Below are positions 8,231-11,999 of a stretch of DNA of 11,999 nt, piece after piece; the stretch's first letter is position 1, and each line of letters starts with the position of its first letter. Where the stretch lies: NCBI RefSeq assembly GCF_019402445.1, contig NZ_SRZM01000057.1, forward strand, positions 1-11,999. Reading direction: 5' to 3'. The position numbers and the translations under genes were made by a program. Below the pieces are notes generated by a model that ran no database searches, was not told the origin of the DNA, and was given only the letters and a program-made list of their open reading frames with translations. The stretch comes from Brachyspira pilosicoli. Lineage in GTDB: Bacteria; Spirochaetota; Brachyspiria; Brachyspirales; Brachyspiraceae.

Positions 8231-8306
8231 TCTCGCTACGGACTTCGTCAAAGTTTTTACCTATCGGGTAGGTTTCATAGTGGAGCTAATTCCCGCAAAT
8301 AAAAAA
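8231..8306 (-). repeat. GC-richer intergenic element, related to the one at 11845
   Basis: Between proB and gatC a block of clearly higher GC stands out from AT-rich flanks. Read on the minus strand it starts TTTATTTGCGGGAATTAGC and continues through a small hairpin (ACCTAT/GTAGGT arms at 8259-8264 and 8268-8273) and CGAAGTCCGTAGCGAG. No coding frame or RNA family is recognisable. Its first 15 GC-rich bases match the element after rnfB with three transitions only, which suggests a dispersed repeat family. It could also act as the end of the proB transcript. Confidence 0.45.
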
Positions 8307-8319
8307 CTTAAAAATATTA

Positions 8320-9465
8320 TTATAACAACACTATGTAGTCCCTTGTAATTAAAGCATCATAATTCTTGTAGCCTAATATCTCTAATATAGAGTCAGAATG
8401 TTTGCCTATTATCTTAATTGTATCTTCAGAGTTGTAATTAATAATACCTCTTGCAAACTCTTCACCGTCTTCATCTATAATACTTACAATGTCGCCTTTC
8501 TTAAAATTGTTTACAACCTTTGTTACGCCAATAGGAAGAAGACTTGATTCTTTTTCTATTATAGCTTTTTTAGCACCAGCATTAACAATAACCTTTCCTA
8601 TAATAGTTGTGGCATAAGCAATCCATCTTTTTTTGGTGTTGAGTTCATTGTTTTCTTCTACAGGGTAGAATATAGTTTTTTCTTTTGTAGTGAATATATT
8701 ATTTAAAATGTTTGGAGTTTTTCCATTAGCAATAATTAAACCGCATCCTGACCTTGTAACAATTTTAGCAGCCTGCAATTTTGTTTTCATTCCGCCTCTT
8801 CCGCCTTTAGAAGCATCAAGCCCTAAGCTTTCTATTTCTTTTGTAACCTCAAAAACTTCATGTATAAAATTAGCATTTGGATTAGTTTTAGGGTTATCAT
8901 CATAAAGACCATTGATGTCAGAAAGTATTATAAGCAAATCAGCATCAAGCTCACTAGCTACTAATGCAGAGAGTTTGTCATTATCAGAAAAGCTTATTTG
9001 AGTAACATCGTATAATAATTTAAGCTCATCGCTTGAAACAGTGTCATTTTCATTTATTATAGGTATTACGTTATATTTTAATAATGTGTCTAAAGTAGAA
9101 CGCAAATTTAAATATCTTCTTCTATTTGAAAAGTCTTCTTCTGTAAGCAGAATCTGTGCTGTAACAATATCAAACTTTGAAAATCCATCTTCATAAATAG
9201 ACATAAGCTGTGATTGCCCAATTGCAGCACATGCTTGTTTTAGTGATACCTCGCTTAAATCTGTTGCATTAATCTTTTTCGCTCCCAATCCAACAGCACC
9301 AGATGTAACAACTAAAACTTCTTTTCCCATTTTTTTGTATTTAGCTATGGCTTCTATAAAAGAATATATTCTAGCTAAAGAAATATATCCTTCATCATTT
9401 CTTAATACATTAGTTCCGAATTTGAAAACTATTCTTTTTATGTTGTTTAAATCTATATTTTTCAT
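8320..9465 (-). CDS. proB: Glutamate 5-kinase with C-terminal PUA domain
   Basis: ProB phosphorylates glutamate to glutamyl 5-phosphate, the first and usually feedback-controlled step of proline synthesis. The 381-residue protein has the amino-acid-kinase domain (about 8-255): KFGTNVL (15-21), SGAVGLG (55-61), NENDTV (138-143), FSDNDKLSALVA (159-170), SDINGLYDDNP (182-192) and GRGGMKTKLQAA (222-233). A PUA domain follows (about 288-372, GKVIVNAGAKKAII then FKKGDIVSIIDEDGEEFARG), as in E. coli ProB. The phosphate loop reads KxGTN instead of the common KxGSS/T. No ribosome site is visible before the ATG at 9465, but the frame starts well for the family. proA is not next to it. It diverges from rnfE across 181 AT-rich bases. 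Confidence 0.95.
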   Translation of the reverse strand: MKNIDLNNIKRIVFKFGTNVLRNDEGYISLARIYSFIEAIAKYKKMGKEVLVVTSGAVGLGAKKINATDLSEVSLKQACAAIGQSQLMSIYEDGFSKFDIVTAQILLTEEDFSNRRRYLNLRSTLDTLLKYNVIPIINENDTVSSDELKLLYDVTQISFSDNDKLSALVASELDADLLIILSDINGLYDDNPKTNPNANFIHEVFEVTKEIESLGLDASKGGRGGMKTKLQAAKIVTRSGCGLIIANGKTPNILNNIFTTKEKTIFYPVEENNELNTKKRWIAYATTIIGKVIVNAGAKKAIIEKESSLLPIGVTKVVNNFKKGDIVSIIDEDGEEFARGIINYNSEDTIKIIGKHSDSILEILGYKNYDALITRDYIVLL

Positions 9466-9578
9466 GCAAAATATTATAATTAAAAAATAAAAAAAATAAA
9501 GTTAATAATTATAAATATTTAAAAATTATTGTTAAAAATTAGTGCATAATTATATTTTAGTAAATTATTTTCTTATGC

Positions 9579-9606
9579 TTGAAATTATACTTATATATGT
9601 TAAAAT
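9579..9606 (+). promoter_or_regulatory. Possible promoter of the rnfEAB unit
   Basis: TTGAAA (9579-9584) and TAAAAT (9601-9606), 16 bases apart, lie about 40 bases before rnfE in the gap to the divergent proB. Several other TA-rich words occur here, so the match is only suggestive. A CAGGG word at 9631-9635, 11 bases before the ATG, is the likely ribosome site. Confidence 0.4.
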
Positions 9607-9646
9607 AATAGAAAATAATCTTAATTAAATCAGGGTTAAATTAATT

Positions 9647-10294
9647 ATGAAAAATTCTAAAATCTTTATTGATGGAGTATGGAAAAATAATCCTACTTTC
9701 GTACAGATTCTTGGAATGTGTCCTAGTTTAGCAGTAACAAATAGTGTTATGAATGCCATTGGTATGTCTGTGGCTACAATATTTGTACTTGTTTGTTCAT
9801 CAGCTTTAATTTCTATAGTAAAAAAGATTTATGCTAATGAAGTAAGAATTATGGGATACATTGTAGTAATAGCTGCTTTTGTAACTTTAACAGATATAGT
9901 TATGAAGGCTAAGTTTTACACTTTATCATTGGCATTAGGTCCATATATACCGCTTATCGTTGTAAACTGTATAATATTAGGAAGAGCAGAGGCTTTTGCT
10001 AATAAGAATGGTGTTATACCTAGTATTTTTGATGCTTTAGGTAATGGTGTAGGTTTCTTTATGGCTTTATTATTATTAGGTTCTATCAGAGAGATTTTAG
10101 GTAATGGTACTTGGCTTGGATTTGATATAGTTGGAACTGTAAGAGGTTTTGTTGAATCTGCTATGCCTTTTGCTTTGAATGCTTACAACGAAATTACTAC
10201 TCCTTGGATTGTGATGATATTAGCTCCTGGTGCTTTCTTTACTTTGGGAGTATTAATAGCTATCAAAAGAACTATAGATGCTAGAGTGAGGTAA
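9647..10294 (+). CDS. rnfE: Rnf complex membrane subunit RnfE
   Basis: RnfE is a six-helix membrane subunit of the ion-translocating ferredoxin:NAD+ oxidoreductase. The 215-residue product matches the RnfE/NqrD family: a polar start with GVWKNNPTFVQILGMCPSLAVT (11-31), a central TLSLALGPYIPLIVVNC stretch (92-108) and NCIILGRAEAFA (107-118), then GVGFFMALLLLGSIREILG. Cys25 and Cys108 sit where the family provides two ligands of an intramembrane [2Fe-2S] cluster shared with RnfA; this role is known for Rnf/Nqr relatives and inferred here. It opens the rnfEAB series; only 5 bases separate its stop from rnfA. In most rnf operons rnfC, D and G come first, and they are absent upstream here. Confidence 0.96.
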   Translation: MKNSKIFIDGVWKNNPTFVQILGMCPSLAVTNSVMNAIGMSVATIFVLVCSSALISIVKKIYANEVRIMGYIVVIAAFVTLTDIVMKAKFYTLSLALGPYIPLIVVNCIILGRAEAFANKNGVIPSIFDALGNGVGFFMALLLLGSIREILGNGTWLGFDIVGTVRGFVESAMPFALNAYNEITTPWIVMILAPGAFFTLGVLIAIKRTIDARVR

Positions 10295-10299
10295 TTATT

Positions 10300-10878
10300 A
10301 TGAATTTAGTACTTCTTTTTGTTGCTACTGTATTAGTTAATAATTTTGTATTAACTAAGTTTTTAGGAATTTGTCCTTTCTTGGGAGTTTCTAACAAATT
10401 AGATTCTGCTGTGAGTATGGGTATTGCGGTTACATTTGTACTTGTACTTACTGCTGCTGTTAGCTGGATGATACAATATTATATATTAGTGCCTTTTAAA
10501 ATTGAGTTTTTACAAACTATTTTGTTTATTATAGTAATAGCTGCTTTAGTACAATTTGTAGAGATGGTAGTAAGAAAGACTAGTGAGAGTTTGTACTTAT
10601 CTTTAGGTATTTATCTTCCTCTTATCACTACCAACTGCTGTGTATTGGGTTTAGCTTTATTTGGTGTTTTATACAAATATAATTTTATACAAAATATAGT
10701 ATTTGCTTTAGGTGCTGGTGTTGGTTTTACTTTGGCATTGGTTATAATGGCTAGTATTAGAGAGCGTTTAACTACTGCAAACATACCAGAAGCTTTTAAG
10801 GGACCTGCTATGCCTTTTATTACTGCTGGTATATTAGCACTTATATTTTATGGTTTTTCAGGTATCATCAAAATCTGA
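10300..10878 (+). CDS. rnfA: Rnf complex membrane subunit RnfA
   Basis: RnfA is the structural twin of RnfE, inserted in the opposite membrane orientation; together they hold the membrane-embedded iron-sulfur cluster of the Rnf pump. The 192 residues match the family's usual length and show six hydrophobic segments. Family words are LVNNFVLTKFLGICPFLGVS (12-31, Cys25), SLGIYLPLITTNCCVLG (101-117, Cys113/114) and ALGAGVGFTLALVIMASIRERL (136-157). The ribosome site GTGAGGT lies inside the end of rnfE, which suggests translational coupling. rnfB follows after 36 bases. Confidence 0.97.
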   Translation: MNLVLLFVATVLVNNFVLTKFLGICPFLGVSNKLDSAVSMGIAVTFVLVLTAAVSWMIQYYILVPFKIEFLQTILFIIVIAALVQFVEMVVRKTSESLYLSLGIYLPLITTNCCVLGLALFGVLYKYNFIQNIVFALGAGVGFTLALVIMASIRERLTTANIPEAFKGPAMPFITAGILALIFYGFSGIIKI

Positions 10879-10914
10879 TATTTCTGAGATTATTTTTATT
10901 AAAGGATAGTAAAA

Positions 10915-11736
10915 ATGGTTACATCTATATTAGTGGCTTCAATATCTTCCGCTTTAATAGCTTTGATATTGGCTGTTTTATTAATATTTTCTTCTAAAAT
11001 CTTTAGAGTTGAGGTTGATGAGAGAGTTACAGAAGTTACAGAAATGCTGCCTGGGGCTAATTGCGGAGGATGCGGTTATCCTGGTTGTGCTCAATTTGCT
11101 AAGGCTTTAGTTGCTGATGAAGCTCCTGTTGACGGCTGTTCTGTGGGAGGTGCTGCTACTGCTGAGGCTGTTGCTAAATATTTAGGTAAGGTTACTCCGC
11201 CTCAAAAAGAGAGAACTAGGGCTTATATATTCTGTCATGGACATAAGGATATAGCTAAATCTAGTCAGGTTTATAATGGAGCTCAGACTTGTGTTTCTGC
11301 TGTTATGGCTGGAGGAAACAAGGATTGTACTTATGGTTGTGTTGGTTTTTATGATTGTATGAAAGCTTGCGATTTTGGAGCTATTATAAAAGATGAAAAA
11401 ACTGGTATGCCTGTGATTGTTGAAGATAAATGTGTATCTTGTAATGCTTGTGTGAAGGCTTGTCCGCAGAAGCTTATAGAGATTCACCCTGTAGCTCAAA
11501 AGTTTCATGTATATTGTAAATCTAAAGACAAAGGTCCTATTGCTAAAAAGGCTTGCGATAAAGCTTGTATTGGATGCAGCATTTGTGTGAAAAACACTAA
11601 AGAGGGCGGTATGAAAATGGACAATAATTTAGCTATAGTTAATTATGAAGATTATGCTATTACAGAAGAGAGTATAGCTAAATGTCCTACTAAAGCTATT
11701 ACTGACGAGAGAGTTAATTCTATAGTGAATCTGTAA
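10915..11736 (+). CDS. rnfB: Rnf complex iron-sulfur subunit RnfB, long multi-cluster form
   Basis: RnfB is the membrane-anchored iron-sulfur protein thought to take electrons from ferredoxin and pass them to the membrane subunits. The 273-residue product has one N-terminal helix (about 4-27). A four-Cys domain follows (Cys50, 53, 58 and 75, in GANCGGCGYPGC), then a ferredoxin-like pair (Cys138, 142, 148, 152 and Cys173, 176, 179, 183). A C-terminal region has Cys214, 218, 221, 224 and 257. Cys107, 126 and 201 also occur where long RnfB proteins of anaerobes have Cys. The last region normally carries two [4Fe-4S] clusters; here the Cys set for only one remains (see findings). AAGGA lies 9 bases before the ATG. 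It is the last gene before a strong terminator, so the rnf unit ends here. Confidence 0.96.
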   Translation: MVTSILVASISSALIALILAVLLIFSSKIFRVEVDERVTEVTEMLPGANCGGCGYPGCAQFAKALVADEAPVDGCSVGGAATAEAVAKYLGKVTPPQKERTRAYIFCHGHKDIAKSSQVYNGAQTCVSAVMAGGNKDCTYGCVGFYDCMKACDFGAIIKDEKTGMPVIVEDKCVSCNACVKACPQKLIEIHPVAQKFHVYCKSKDKGPIAKKACDKACIGCSICVKNTKEGGMKMDNNLAIVNYEDYAITEESIAKCPTKAITDERVNSIVNL

Positions 11737-11760
11737 TCAATAAATATTAATAATAAATTA

Positions 11761-11798
11761 ACAAGGGTATGCTTGAAAAAGTATGCCCTTGTTTTTTT
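11761..11798 (+). terminator. Rho-independent terminator of rnfEAB
   Basis: Arms at 11761-11774 and 11779-11792 pair over 14 positions, two of them G-U, around a GAAA tetraloop (GNRA type). Seven T follow. It lies 24 bases after the rnfB stop. Confidence 0.93.
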
Positions 11799-11844
11799 AT
11801 ATTGATTGAAATATATGATTGAATAAATATTTTGTAATTTTTAT

Positions 11845-11930
11845 TTTGCGGGGACTAGCCCCCGTACCCCCCAGTTCTTTTGTTGGCACAAAGAACCAAA
11901 AAGACTGCATTTAATAAAGTCTAGCTTTTT
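11845..11930 (+). repeat. GC-rich block with three consecutive hairpins
   Basis: After the rnfB terminator a block far richer in G and C than its surroundings carries three small stem-loops. The first (11847-11866) pairs TGCGGGG with CCCCGTA. The second (11874-11896) pairs GTTCTTT and GT with AC and AAAGAAC around TGGC, with one bulged T. The third (11902-11922) pairs AGACT with AGTCT over an 11-base loop. No coding frame is evident. The beginning matches the element between proB and gatC. I believe similar blocks recur in Brachyspira genomes, but this is from memory and unchecked. The remaining bases to the window end show nothing recognisable. Confidence 0.55.
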
Positions 11931-11999
11931 ATGTATAACAAAATATAAATATTATTTTAGATTGTATATTACAAAGATATAAAACTAAAACCTCGCACT

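Noticed and set aside
8231..8306. Remnant of a protein gene in the proB-gatC gap
   Set aside because: No frame gives a recognisable peptide over this short block; the match to the other intergenic element explains it better.
9466..9646. Riboswitch or attenuator between proB and rnfE
   Set aside because: The gap is almost entirely A/T without stable stems or conserved riboswitch words; only weak promoter-like boxes are seen.
11182..11508. 108-residue frame on the minus strand inside rnfB
   Set aside because: It is opposite the conserved Cys motifs of rnfB and its Ser/Thr/Ile-rich composition is that of a reverse-frame shadow.
1..11999. CRISPR arrays, tRNA or rRNA genes, insertion sequences, phage genes, toxin-antitoxin pairs
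   Set aside because: I looked on both strands and found no regular spaced repeats, no tRNA-like clover sequences, no transposase or integrase motifs and no small gene pairs of that type.

Overview
The window is visibly AT-rich (A/T third positions, TTA, AAA and ATA codons, poly-A/T spacers). Its gene content suggests an anaerobic spirochaete, most likely Brachyspira: a dCache chemoreceptor, a MepA-like MATE exporter, a lipoprotein with a relaxed spirochaete-type lipobox, RecA with a long Lys/Glu tail, and an Rnf complex with a long multi-cluster RnfB. The genus is an inference from content and style, not from a database match.

Layout. Minus strand, read from right to left over 4587-166: a DUF3089-type serine-hydrolase lipoprotein, a MATE exporter 21 bases further on, then a methyl-accepting chemotaxis protein that ends in a strong hairpin terminator (104-139). 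Plus strand, 4785-6505: recA behind a near-consensus promoter, with a GNAT acetyltransferase directly downstream (20 bases). Minus strand, 9465-6562: proB, a 174-base gap with a GC-richer repeat-like element and a consensus promoter, then gatC, a signal peptidase I gene and secG, which converge on the GNAT gene. Plus strand, 9647-11736: rnfE, rnfA and rnfB, closed by a GNRA-loop terminator (11761-11798). A GC-rich block of hairpins lies at 11845-11930. No stretch over 300 bases lacks a gene. The first 103 bases hold only AT-rich sequence with short self-complementary words, and the last 70 show nothing recognisable.

How the genes work together. rnfE, rnfA and rnfB encode the two membrane subunits that share a cluster, and the iron-sulfur entry subunit, of a ferredoxin:NAD+ oxidoreductase that moves ions across the membrane. 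The C, D and G subunits are not in the window upstream of rnfE. secG and the signal peptidase both serve protein export, and gatC serves Asn/Gln-tRNA formation. The remaining genes are housekeeping or accessory functions without an obvious shared pathway.

No clearly new multi-gene system is visible. The points most worth a second look are inside known genes and between genes: a signal peptidase I with Thr at the nucleophile position, an RnfB that seems to have lost all four ligands of exactly one [4Fe-4S] cluster, a RecA with a longer DNA-binding loop L2, two terminators with nearly the same arms at unrelated loci, and two related GC-rich intergenic elements.
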